Shown piece after piece: positions 25,988 to 34,397 of a stretch of DNA of 64,000 nucleotides. The stretch is from ZC4RG17 sp036259475 (GTDB taxonomy: Bacteria; Actinomycetota; Acidimicrobiia; Spongiisociales; ZC4RG35). The first letter of the stretch is position 1, and each line of letters starts with the position of its first letter. The notes below the pieces were generated by a model. That model saw only the letters and a list, made by a program, of their open reading frames with translations, ran no database searches and was not told the origin of the DNA. The DNA lies in the NCBI GenBank assembly GCA_036259475.1, contig DATABS010000056.1, forward strand, positions 49,769 through 113,768, in the 5' to 3' direction. The position numbers were made by a program, and so were the translations under genes.

Positions 25988-27048
25988 CGGAGCTGCTTTC
26001 CCGACCGAATGACCGCCGCCGGCCGTTCCAGTGTCTCGGGATACAAGTAGGGATCGGCGTCGAAGAAGACGGCGTCGGCCGGCTCGCCCACGACGAAACC
26101 CTCCGAACGGCCCAGGTAGCGGCGGGCCGCGACCGAGGCGGCGTCGACCGCCCGCTCCGATGGAAGGCCCAACTCGACCAAGGCTGTCACTTCCCGGGCG
26201 ACATGCCCGGGGGCGGTCGCCAGATCGGTGCCCGCGAGCACCGATACCCCGGACGGGACCCGGGCGAGCAGCGCCGTCACGTTGTCTATTCCGTCCCTGA
26301 TCAGCCGGCCCCCGCTCGAGTCTGGTCCCAGCATGGCGGCGATCGCCTCCATCCGGAGGACGGTCGGTACCCAAGCCCCACCTCTTGCCGCCAGCTTTTC
26401 TAGGTCCTGGGGGTCGAGAAACAACCCATGCTCGATCGAGTCGACACCAGCTTCGACCGCCATCGAGGCGACTTCGGGGGCCATCGTGTGGATCGCCACT
26501 CGGGCCCCGCCGTCGTGGGCGACAGTCACCGCCGTGCTCAGCGACTTTTCGTCGAAGTTGGGTAGAGCACCCCGTCCGCGCCGGGGCCAGTCCCCCACCA
26601 ACTTGACCCAGCCCCTGCTCTGCTCAACCGCCCCTCGTACCGTCTCGGCGAGACCCTCAGTGTCCGTCTCCACCGCGAAGCCCGGGTAGTAACCCCCGTC
26701 GGTGGCGATCATCCGTCCAGCACCTTCGAGGTCGGGAGCCTCCAGAGGCGGGGCACCTACGAGCGTCAGCAGCACCGAGTTGTCTCGCCATCCCTTGTCG
26801 ACGACGAGGAAGGTGCCCCTGTCAAGACAGGCGTACGCCCGGCGGCGGATTTCATCCGGATCACCGGGCTCCAAATCCAACTCATCGGCCGCCAGGTGGG
26901 CGTGGGCATCGGACAGGCCCGGAAGCGCCCACCAACCCTCACCAATCACCTCTCCTCCGTCGGAACCCGCTTCTATCCACCGCCCCTCGGTCGAAACACC
27001 GAGCAGAACGGGGCCCGATGCACCCGGACGGAGGAGGGAGGCGCGCAT
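25984..27048 (-). CDS. Amidohydrolase-family protein (imidazolonepropionase-like)
   Basis: 354 residues. Metal site: GLSDAHAHLAAD (HxH), AIHTMAPEVASMAVEAGVDSIEHGLF (two His), LAGTDLA (Asp). Between them WVKLVGDW provides the Lys that is carboxylated in prolidase/imidazolonepropionase-like members. Substrate unknown: prolidase, isoxanthopterin deaminase or imidazolonepropionase-like hydrolases all fit. The frame upstream of 27048 is antisense to the S41 gene. First gene of an operon with maf. Confidence 0.82.
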   Translation of the reverse strand: MRASLLRPGASGPVLLGVSTEGRWIEAGSDGGEVIGEGWWALPGLSDAHAHLAADELDLEPGDPDEIRRRAYACLDRGTFLVVDKGWRDNSVLLTLVGAPPLEAPDLEGAGRMIATDGGYYPGFAVETDTEGLAETVRGAVEQSRGWVKLVGDWPRRGRGALPNFDEKSLSTAVTVAHDGGARVAIHTMAPEVASMAVEAGVDSIEHGLFLDPQDLEKLAARGGAWVPTVLRMEAIAAMLGPDSSGGRLIRDGIDNVTALLARVPSGVSVLAGTDLATAPGHVAREVTALVELGLPSERAVDAASVAARRYLGRSEGFVVGEPADAVFFDADPYLYPETLERPAAVIRSGKQLR

Positions 27049-27082
27049 GTAGGCAACGGTAACGGCGCCGTAAGCTGACCCC

Positions 27083-28483
27083 GTGCGTCGGATCGCCACC
27101 CTGTCCGTCCTTCTCCTCATCATCGCCTGCGGCACCGCCACGCCGGCGCCGACGACCGCTGCGCTCACCTCGACCACCACGCTGGCCGAAACCACGACCA
27201 CCACGGCGCCCCCGGTGACGACTCCCCCCGCTGCCCAGTACACGACCGACGACTGTGGAACACCCCCCGTCACCTTCGCCCTGCTGTGCAATGTCTACGA
27301 GTTGTTGGCCTCCTATCACGTGGATTCACCGCTCGATCCGAGCACCCTGGCGGCCGGAGCTGCGTTGGGAGTCGAGAGCTACGAAAGCAGCGGGGCGGGC
27401 GAACAGCCGGAGAGCTTCGTGTGTGCGATTCCCGATCCAGCGTTCGAGACGACATGCTCGATCATCTCCGAAAGGCTTCGAGCCGGTCCCCTCGAAATCG
27501 ATGAGGCGATCGAGTCGGGGGTGTCGTCGATGATTTCCTTGAGCCTCGACCCCTTCACTTACTACCTGCCGCCGGAGTTGTCGGGAGCCCTCACGGAGGA
27601 TGGAGTCGTCAACGCTGTGGGACTCCTACTCACGATCCGAGATCCGGTCGGCTCCACGTGCGCCGTGATCCAGGCGCAATGTCGCCTGGAGATCACTCTC
27701 GTCATGGTGGAGGGCCCCTCGTTCGAGGCCGGAGTCCGGGCGGGCGACATCCTCACTGCGGTGGATGGGACGCCGGTCGAGGGCTCGACCCTGATCGAGG
27801 TAGCCGGACTGCTCGACGGGCCCGAGGGCAGCACCGTCACGCTGCAACTCGAACGTGGTGACGAGGAGCCGGAAGAGATCGTCGTGGAGCGGAGGCCGCC
27901 ATCGATACCGCAGCTGGAGGCAGAGGTATTGCCCCCGGGAGTCGGCTATATCCGCCTCCCCGACTTCGGCGTCGACGTGCCGGAGTTCCTCCATTCCACC
28001 CTGGCTGCCTGGGAAGCAGGCGGCGGGGTCGACAACTTGGTGCTCGATCTGAGAGACAATCCGGGGGGGTTCGTTGACGTGGCAACGCTGGTGGCCAGCG
28101 AGTTCCTCCCCGACGGACTCGTCCTGCGCAGCGAGTCCCCCGCCGAGACACTCGACTACCCGGTCCAAGACGGTGGTCTGGCCACCACCGGACCTCCGCT
28201 GACGGTGGTTGTGAACGCCGGCTCCGCCTCCGCCTCGGAAATCTTGGCGGGTGTGCTCCAGGAGCGTGAGAGGGCCGAGGTCGTGGGGGAAGCGACGTTC
28301 GGTAAGGATACGGTCCAGATAGGCTTCCCCCTCAGAAACGACGGCGAGCTACGGGTCACGGTCGCCCACTGGGTCACGCCCGAAGGCGCCACAGTGGCAG
28401 GCGGCGGTGTCATTCCGGATGTGATGCTGGAGATCCCGGCGGACGCTCCCGCCGCCGAAGTCGTGGACCTGGTCCTGGGATAG
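27083..28483 (+). CDS. S41 carboxy-terminal processing protease, lipoprotein (copy 1)
   Basis: 466 residues starting with GTG, 6 bases after TAAGCT. Lipobox LIIAC (Cys16) then a Thr/Pro-rich linker (about 18-50). PDZ domain at about 190-265 (VEGPSFEAGVRAGDILTAVDG), protease domain at about 275-450 with NLVLDLRDNPGG, catalytic Ser in VNAGSASASEILAG and Lys in GEATFGKDTVQ. Cleaves C-termini of exported proteins outside the membrane. Followed six bases later by a paralogue. Confidence 0.9.
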   Translation: MRRIATLSVLLLIIACGTATPAPTTAALTSTTTLAETTTTTAPPVTTPPAAQYTTDDCGTPPVTFALLCNVYELLASYHVDSPLDPSTLAAGAALGVESYESSGAGEQPESFVCAIPDPAFETTCSIISERLRAGPLEIDEAIESGVSSMISLSLDPFTYYLPPELSGALTEDGVVNAVGLLLTIRDPVGSTCAVIQAQCRLEITLVMVEGPSFEAGVRAGDILTAVDGTPVEGSTLIEVAGLLDGPEGSTVTLQLERGDEEPEEIVVERRPPSIPQLEAEVLPPGVGYIRLPDFGVDVPEFLHSTLAAWEAGGGVDNLVLDLRDNPGGFVDVATLVASEFLPDGLVLRSESPAETLDYPVQDGGLATTGPPLTVVVNAGSASASEILAGVLQERERAEVVGEATFGKDTVQIGFPLRNDGELRVTVAHWVTPEGATVAGGGVIPDVMLEIPADAPAAEVVDLVLG

Positions 28484-28488
28484 GTGAG

Positions 28489-29940
28489 ATGATCCGACGG
28501 TTCGACAGCCGACTGGTGTGGTGGCTCCTCGCCCTCACCATCTTCCTCGGTGCCTGTGAATCGTCGGGCGGCGATGCCACGTCACCCACCACGTCGACCA
28601 TCCCGCCGACCACCGCCGCGCCCACCACATCGGCGCCTGAATCCACCACCACGGCCCCAACCACGACCGAGCCGGCGCCGACCACATCCGCCCCGGTGGC
28701 GCGTGACTTCGAAACTGCGCCTTGCGGCGAGCTGAGCGGCGCCCTCTTGTGCGAGGCTTACGAGCTCATCCGGCGGCACTATGTCGACCCGGTGACCGAC
28801 GAGGCGCTGGTCGACGGCGCCCTATCTGCCCTGGCGAGCGCCGATGTCCCTGCCGGAGAAGGATTCGAGGTCTGTCCCCTTCCGAGCGATGAGTTCGTGG
28901 AGCTGTGCGAAACCGTCGCGGATGGAGAGCTCGACGGTGAGGCCGCCGCCGAGGCGGCGTTGGCGGGGATGACATACCTGGCCCTCGACCCCAACAGCGG
29001 ATACTTCGACGCCGAAACCCTGGAGCTGATCGAGGAGGAGCAGTCGGGCCAGATCGAGGGCATCGGCGCCCTCGTCGCAACCGAGGAAGAGGGCTCCGAT
29101 CAGCCGAACTCCTGTCAGATCATCTCACCCACCTGCCGGCTGCGGGTCGTATCCACCATCGAAGGCGGCCCGGCCCGGGCGGCGGATCTGCAACCGGACG
29201 ACGAGTTCTTGGCCGTCGACGGTGAATCGATCGAGGGATGGACCGTCGACCAAGTGACTTCCCTCGTCCGGGGCCCAGCCGGCACTGACGTGGATTTGAC
29301 GATGTCGCGCGGCAGCGAGGAGTTCACCGTCACCCTTACCCGCGCCACCGTCCAGGTGCCGGTCGTCGAGTCCGAGGCAGTAGGAGACGTGGCCTATATC
29401 AAGCTCAACATCTTCACGGACAACGCCGACGAGCAGCTGCGCGGCGAACTCGAGCCGCTACTCGAGCAGGGTGCGAGCACCATCGTCCTCGACCTGCGTA
29501 ACAATCCTGGCGGCCTTCTGGAGACGGCGATCAACGTCACATCGGAGTTCCTCGACGAGGGGCTGGTCGTGAAAACGGAATCGCCGGAGAGCGTTACTCC
29601 CTACAGCGTGACGCCGGGAGGAATCGCCACCGACTCCGACCTCGAGGTCTACGTGGTCGTCAACCAAGGAAGTGCTTCCGCCTCGGAGGTGGTGGCTGGT
29701 GCCCTGGCAGATGCGAACCGGGCCTTGGTAGTGGGTCAGAACACGTTCGGGAAGAACACCGTCCAGCAGCGATTCCCTCTTTCGAACGGGGGAGCGGTCA
29801 AGTTGACGATCGCTCGCTGGCTCACGCCCGATGGTCACGACTTCGGCGAAGGTGGCATCACACCCGACGTGAACCTCGAACTAGGGGAGGACCTGACTGC
29901 GGCCGAGGTAGTCGAGCAGGTCACGGCCGTAGCCGCCTGA
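28489..29940 (+). CDS. S41 carboxy-terminal processing protease, lipoprotein (copy 2)
   Basis: 483 residues. Lipobox FLGAC (Cys23), Thr/Pro/Ala linker (about 30-70), PDZ at about 215-285 (IEGGPARAADLQPDDEFLAVDG), protease core with IVLDLRNNPGGLLETA, Ser in VNQGSASASEVVAG and Lys in NTFGKNTVQQRF. Shares layout and a CGELSGALLCEAYELI-like region with copy 1 (CGTPPVTFALLCNVYELL), showing tandem duplication followed by considerable divergence. Both keep the Ser-Lys dyad. Confidence 0.9.
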   Translation: MIRRFDSRLVWWLLALTIFLGACESSGGDATSPTTSTIPPTTAAPTTSAPESTTTAPTTTEPAPTTSAPVARDFETAPCGELSGALLCEAYELIRRHYVDPVTDEALVDGALSALASADVPAGEGFEVCPLPSDEFVELCETVADGELDGEAAAEAALAGMTYLALDPNSGYFDAETLELIEEEQSGQIEGIGALVATEEEGSDQPNSCQIISPTCRLRVVSTIEGGPARAADLQPDDEFLAVDGESIEGWTVDQVTSLVRGPAGTDVDLTMSRGSEEFTVTLTRATVQVPVVESEAVGDVAYIKLNIFTDNADEQLRGELEPLLEQGASTIVLDLRNNPGGLLETAINVTSEFLDEGLVVKTESPESVTPYSVTPGGIATDSDLEVYVVVNQGSASASEVVAGALADANRALVVGQNTFGKNTVQQRFPLSNGGAVKLTIARWLTPDGHDFGEGGITPDVNLELGEDLTAAEVVEQVTAVAA

Positions 29941-29972
29941 CTCAGAAAGAGCCTTGCGAAAACTCTGTCCCC

Positions 29973-30107
29973 GGACAAAAAATGGGACGCCTCTCGGCGA
30001 CGTCATTGCCCCCTACCTCCCGAGTCGCCCTAGCGGGCGCCTCGGCAGGGACCTTCCCCCCTCGCTTCGCTCCGGGGGACAAAGAAGGGACGCCTCTCGG
30101 CGACATC
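29973..30107. repeat. Direct repeat pair with hairpins
   Basis: A ~32-base unit GGACAAAAAATGGGACGCC..TCTCGGCGACGTC at 29973-30004 recurs as GGACAAAGAAGGGACGCC..TCTCGGCGACATC at 30077-30107. Each unit contains a CGCC-tct-GGCG hairpin. CCCCCTACC (after the first copy) and GGGGGTAGG (after the second) are complementary. The block separates the converging S41 and msrA genes; a terminator or repeat-derived role is possible. Confidence 0.65.
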
Positions 30108-30111
30108 TTTT

Positions 30112-30750
30112 TCAAGATAGGGGGTAGGGGACTCCGGTTGTGACGTGACAGTCGTAGCCGTGGGGGTTCTTGGCGAGATACTGCTGGTGGTAGGACTCGG
30201 CATAGTAGAACTCACCCAGGGGAGCGATCTCCGTGGTGATCTCGCCCAAACCCGAGGTGGTCAGCACCTCCTGGTAGACATCCCGCGACGTCTTGGCCGC
30301 CGCCAGCTGCTCGGAGCTGGTGGTGTATATCACCGATCGATACTGGGTTCCGATGTCGTTGCCCTGGCGCATTCCCTGGGTCGGGTCGTGGATCTCCCAG
30401 AACATCGCCAGGAGTCGGTCGTACGAGACCTCCGAGGGGTCGTACGCCACGAGTACCACCTCGGCGTGGCCGGTCCGACCGGTGCACACCTCTTCATAGG
30501 AGGGATTCGCCGTGTGACCGCCGGCGTATCCGACCGCCGTCGTGTAGACGCCGGGAACCTGCCAGAACCGCCGCTCCGCTCCCCAGAAGCAGCCGTTGCC
30601 GAACACCGCCACCTCGATGCCGTCGGGAAACGGGGGCCGCAGCGGATTGCCGTTGACGAAGTGGCTGTCGGGCACGCTGACGGCTTCGCTCCGCCCCGGG
30701 AGCGCCTCGCTTCCGTCCACCATCTTCTGCTTGTCCCTGCCAAACCACAT
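30112..30750 (-). CDS. msrA: Peptide-methionine (S)-S-oxide reductase
   Basis: 212 residues. VAVFGNGCFWGAERRFWQVPGVYTTAVGYAGG carries the catalytic Cys (GCFWG); CTGRTGHAEVVLVAYDP, YRSVIYTTSSEQ and ESYHQQYLAKNPHGY complete the MsrA family. Repairs oxidised methionine. An AGGAGG Shine-Dalgarno lies before the ATG at 30750. The ~35-residue N-terminal extension (DKQKMVDGSEALPGR) resembles that of E. coli MsrA. Confidence 0.95.
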   Translation of the reverse strand: MWFGRDKQKMVDGSEALPGRSEAVSVPDSHFVNGNPLRPPFPDGIEVAVFGNGCFWGAERRFWQVPGVYTTAVGYAGGHTANPSYEEVCTGRTGHAEVVLVAYDPSEVSYDRLLAMFWEIHDPTQGMRQGNDIGTQYRSVIYTTSSEQLAAAKTSRDVYQEVLTTSGLGEITTEIAPLGEFYYAESYHQQYLAKNPHGYDCHVTTGVPYPLS

Positions 30751-30859
30751 GCGCGCGTCCTCCTGGTCGCCTTACGTCCCAGTCAACACCATTTTCCCCG
30801 GAATGGTTCCCGTCAGGGCACCGCCTCACCATATAGTCCTCGGCAGACGAGGGAGATAG

Positions 30860-31780
30860 ATGGTCCGCTACCGCAAAGCACCACAGAATCCCAACATCCA
30901 GGACCGTCGGGGTATGGGAGGCTCGCGCACCGGGAGACGGGTCGCCCTGGGAGGCGGGGGCATCGGCCTGGGAACCTTGGCCATCATTCTCCTCCTCAAC
31001 GTCTGCGCCGGCGGAGGCCTGGGCGATCTCGGCGGCTTGGCGGGCGAATTGGTCCCGGTCGACGAGCCTCCCCGAACGCCACTCACCACGATCAGCCCCG
31101 CCAACGACCCGGATGCCGAGCTCAAGGAGTACATGGAGGCGGTCTACGCCGACAACGATCTCTTGTGGCAGGACGTCTTCGCCCAGGCGGGACGGCAGGA
31201 CTACCAATCACCACAGTTCGTGTTCTTCGAGGGCTTCACCGATTCCGGTTGCGGAGGCGCCGACGAACGGGTTGGCCCCCACTACTGCCCGCTCGACGGC
31301 ACCATGTATCTGGATTTCACCTTCTTCACGCAGCTGCGGGAGCAGTTCGGCGCTCGAGGAGACCTGGCGCCGGCGTATGTCATCTCCCACGAGTTCGGCC
31401 ACCACATCCAGACGCTGCTCGGGATCTCGGAGCAAGTCAGGGGACTGCAGCAAGAGAACCCCGGCCAGGCCAACGACCTGTCGATCGCGATGGAGTTGCA
31501 GGCCGACTGCTTCGCCGGCGTCTGGCTGTCGACGGTGTCCGTCGATCCTTCGGGAGGCGAGGTCGACGAAGGCTTCATCGAAATCGATCCGGGAGAGCTG
31601 AGGGAGGCGATGGAGGCGGCGCAGGCGGTGGGCGACGACCGGATCCAGGCTCAGGCGACGGGAATGGTCAATCCGGAGACGTGGACTCACGGTTCGGCGG
31701 AGCAGCGCTCCGAGTGGCTCCAGCGAGGTATCGACTCCGGTGATCCCGGCCAGTGCGACACGTTCAGCCAGCTGGGCTGA
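30860..31780 (+). CDS. YpfJ-type neutral zinc metallopeptidase
   Basis: 306 residues. Arg/Gly-rich cytoplasmic N-terminus with MRGMGGSRTG-like motif (DRRGMGGSRTGRR), one helix (about 32-50), then the conserved extracytoplasmic domain: CPLDGTMYLDFTFF, VISHEFGHHIQTLLG (zinc motif at 177-182) and MELQADCFAGVW. Putative membrane-bound zinc protease, family well conserved but with no known substrate. TATAGT precedes the start by 26 bases with a GGGAG Shine-Dalgarno. Confidence 0.9.
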   Translation: MVRYRKAPQNPNIQDRRGMGGSRTGRRVALGGGGIGLGTLAIILLLNVCAGGGLGDLGGLAGELVPVDEPPRTPLTTISPANDPDAELKEYMEAVYADNDLLWQDVFAQAGRQDYQSPQFVFFEGFTDSGCGGADERVGPHYCPLDGTMYLDFTFFTQLREQFGARGDLAPAYVISHEFGHHIQTLLGISEQVRGLQQENPGQANDLSIAMELQADCFAGVWLSTVSVDPSGGEVDEGFIEIDPGELREAMEAAQAVGDDRIQAQATGMVNPETWTHGSAEQRSEWLQRGIDSGDPGQCDTFSQLG

Positions 31781-31784
31781 ATCG

Positions 31785-32090
31785 TCAATCTCCCAGCTTG
31801 CTGACTACGTCCTGGAGGAACCGTCCCATCTCTTCGTCGGGATCGTCGCGGTCGAAGACGGGCAGTTCGGGATCACGCTCACGAATCTCGGTCAGGAACT
31901 CATCGCGGATGTCGTCGTCGATGCCCGCTCTCAGTACGACGGCATCGAAGCGTTCGTTGCGCCACAGATGGCGCAGGTCGGCGTTGGCAGTCACTCCCAC
32001 GACGTCGTAACCCAGCTGACGCGTATCCCTGATCGTTCGGGCCAGGACGGACGGTTCGTGGCCGACGATCAGGATGCGGGGCGTAGCCAT
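31785..32090 (-). CDS. Receiver-like small protein
   Basis: 101 residues: MATPRILIVGHEPSVLARTIRDTRQLGYDVVGVTANADLRHLWRNERFDAVVLRAGI. The alternating beta/alpha pattern resembles a response-regulator receiver domain, but the acidic pair is replaced (GHE for DDx) and the phospho-Asp strand reads DAVVLRAGID, so phosphorylation is doubtful. Converges on the metallopeptidase with a 4-base gap. Function unknown. Confidence 0.6.
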   Translation of the reverse strand: MATPRILIVGHEPSVLARTIRDTRQLGYDVVGVTANADLRHLWRNERFDAVVLRAGIDDDIRDEFLTEIRERDPELPVFDRDDPDEEMGRFLQDVVSKLGD

Positions 32091-32175
32091 GCATTCGCTT
32101 TCGTTGCTCGATGCAATTCTAGGTGGCTCCTCCGTTTCCCACGGATGGACGCCCGCCGGTAGGCTGACGCACCGG

Positions 32176-33327
32176 ATGCGGCTTCTCCGGGCGCTGAGTG
32201 CCGCCCTCATCCTGTTCATTCTTCTAGGTCTCGTCTTCGCCGGGCCTGGACCGGCGCGGGCCCAGGACGTCGATCAGGCCCGCGAGGACGCCGCCACTGC
32301 CGGCGACCGAGCCGACCGGGCCGCTTCGCTCCTCTCGGAGACCGCCTCGAGGCGCGCCGGCATCGAAGAAGAGCTGGCCGCGTCCCTCACCCGACTAGCC
32401 CGGCTCAGCGACGAGCTGACCCGGGTTTCGGTCCGCCTCGACGAACTGCGCCAGAGCCTCGCCATCGCCGACACGAATTTATCCGACGTCAACCAGGACC
32501 TGACTCTGCAGGCAGTCGACGCCTATGTGCGGGCAGTGACGATCTCGGCGGCGAGTGTCGTCGGCGCCGGTACCGCCGAGTCGGCCATCGTGGCTGCCAC
32601 ATCGCTCGAGTCGACCATCGGCTCCGATCAAGCGGCCGTCGCCAGCCTGACGATCAAGCGAAGGGATCTCGAGGGGCTCCGCCACCAGTACGCCGAGGAC
32701 CAGGAGCAGGTGACGGCTATCCGTCAGGAGGTCGACGCCGAAACGGCCCACCTCGAGGAGCTACTCGCCGAAGCCGACCGAGATCTGGCCCACGCCGCGG
32801 CCCAGGCGAGGATCGCCGACGCGGCGCATCGGGAAGCGCTCGACGCCGTCGACCTCGCCCGGGCGCAGGAGGAGGAGCGCCAACGGCAGGCGGAACGACA
32901 GGCGGCCACGACCACGACACAACCGGAGAACGCCACTCCCGAGGCAACGACGACCACAACGAGCACGGTCGCCCCGTCGCCGACTACGCCGCCGCCTGCG
33001 CCGGTGAGCGGCGGCGACTTCCCGCCGGCCGTGGAGCGATGGCGGCCTCTGGTGTCCACCTACTTCCCGGCTGCCCTGGTCGATGGGGCCTTGGCGGTGA
33101 TGAAGTGCGAGAGCGGCGGAGATCCAGAGGCCTACAACCCCTACAGCGGCGCCAGCGGTCTGTTCCAGTTCCTCCCGTCCACATGGGCCACCGTCTCCCC
33201 GGGAGCCGGCTTCGGGGGTATGAGCGTCTTCGACGCCGAGGCCAACATCGGAACCGCCGCCTGGTTGAGCGACTACTACGCCGGCCGCGGCTCCAGTCCC
33301 TGGGCCCCCTGGACCTGTCGCCCTTGA
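32176..33327 (+). CDS. Secreted coiled-coil transglycosylase (PcsB/RipA-like layout)
   Basis: 383 residues. Signal peptide (about 1-30, ending PARAQ), a long heptad-rich coiled coil (about 31-240), a Thr/Pro linker (about 245-285) and a C-terminal transglycosylase-like domain (about 290-383) with VMKCESGGDPEAYNPYSGASGLFQFLP, where the Glu of CESGGDP is the expected catalytic residue. Likely a peptidoglycan hydrolase controlled by its coiled coil. The catalytic part is a clear paralogue of the one at 4901-5863. Start chosen for the signal peptide. Confidence 0.87.
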   Translation: MRLLRALSAALILFILLGLVFAGPGPARAQDVDQAREDAATAGDRADRAASLLSETASRRAGIEEELAASLTRLARLSDELTRVSVRLDELRQSLAIADTNLSDVNQDLTLQAVDAYVRAVTISAASVVGAGTAESAIVAATSLESTIGSDQAAVASLTIKRRDLEGLRHQYAEDQEQVTAIRQEVDAETAHLEELLAEADRDLAHAAAQARIADAAHREALDAVDLARAQEEERQRQAERQAATTTTQPENATPEATTTTTSTVAPSPTTPPPAPVSGGDFPPAVERWRPLVSTYFPAALVDGALAVMKCESGGDPEAYNPYSGASGLFQFLPSTWATVSPGAGFGGMSVFDAEANIGTAAWLSDYYAGRGSSPWAPWTCRP

Positions 33328-33333
33328 GTGGGA

Positions 33334-34374
33334 TCAGCCGAGCGCCGAACCGCTCACCGGGTCGTACAACCTGACGGCATCGGGGGCGACGTACCAGTCG
33401 ATCCGAACGCCACGAGCCATCCGGTAGTCGGCTTCGATTTCGGCGGCGAAACCGACGCCTGGCCTCTCTCCCAATCCGAACATCACGCGCTGAGTGGCGC
33501 CCACCTGCTCGATCCGACCCACCGTTGCCCGTAGACGTCGATCGAAGGGAGTCCCATCTCGGGCCGGGATGAGATCCAACGGTCGCAGGCCGACCACCAG
33601 GCGTCGGCCATTTTCGACCGCGGGGAGTCCCATCGCCAGGCGGGAGCCGCCGATGTCGACTCCGCCGGCCCTCGCCACCGCCGGGATACGGTTGAGCTCC
33701 CCCATCAACTCTGCCACCTCCAGCGATCCCGGTGCCCGGTAGACCTCGAGAGGGAGTCCCACCTGGGCGAGGCGACCGCCGGCCAGCACGGCCACGCGGT
33801 CGGCCCACCGCAGGGCATCGCTGCCTTCGCGGGAGGCGAAGATCACGGTCAGCTCGGGTTCCGACATCACCGCCTCCAGGAGCCTCTGCCGCAGATGCGG
33901 GTCGGTCCCGATGAGCGGCCCGTCGAGTAGAACCACCGATAGGTCGCTTCGGGCCAGCGCCCTGGCGGTGGAGACGGCCGTCCGCTGCCCGGTGGACAGA
34001 GTCCCCGGTCGCCGCGACAACAAGCCTCCGAGATAGAACCGGTTGGCGGCTTCCCGTACCTGCTTCTCGATGTCGGACCCGCCGGCCGCTCCCTGCAAAG
34101 GGAAGGAGATGTTCCTCTCAACGTCCAGGTGGTCGTAGACTGCGTCGTCCTGGAACACCATGGTCAAGCGGCGGCGCGTCTCGGGTCGTACTGCGATCTC
34201 TCCCGCCGTGACCGGATCTAGTCCGGCGATCGCCCGGAGGAGCGCCGTCTTGCCGGAGCCGGAGGCGCCGAGCAGGCAGACTCGCTCACCTGGCGCCACC
34301 TCGAGATCTAGCTCGGCGAGAAGGCCGGGCTGCTGTCGTGAGAGGGCCACACCTCTCAGGGATATGTCGCCCAT
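33334..34374 (-). CDS. MsmX/UgpC-like ABC ATPase, catalytically degenerate
   Basis: 346 residues with the fold of carbohydrate-importer ATPases: Walker A GASGSGKT (36-43), Q-loop VFQDD, and a C-terminal TOBE/OB region (about 240-346). The signature is LSTGQ (126-130), Walker B is VVLLDGPL with Gly152 where the catalytic Glu belongs, and the switch His is replaced by Arg182 (FASREGSDALRWADR). ATP binding looks possible, hydrolysis doubtful. No permease is nearby. It diverges from glgX, hinting at a link with glycogen use. Confidence 0.8.
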   Translation of the reverse strand: MGDISLRGVALSRQQPGLLAELDLEVAPGERVCLLGASGSGKTALLRAIAGLDPVTAGEIAVRPETRRRLTMVFQDDAVYDHLDVERNISFPLQGAAGGSDIEKQVREAANRFYLGGLLSRRPGTLSTGQRTAVSTARALARSDLSVVLLDGPLIGTDPHLRQRLLEAVMSEPELTVIFASREGSDALRWADRVAVLAGGRLAQVGLPLEVYRAPGSLEVAELMGELNRIPAVARAGGVDIGGSRLAMGLPAVENGRRLVVGLRPLDLIPARDGTPFDRRLRATVGRIEQVGATQRVMFGLGERPGVGFAAEIEADYRMARGVRIDWYVAPDAVRLYDPVSGSALG

Positions 34375-34397
34375 CTCACGAGCCTACGCTGCCCCCG

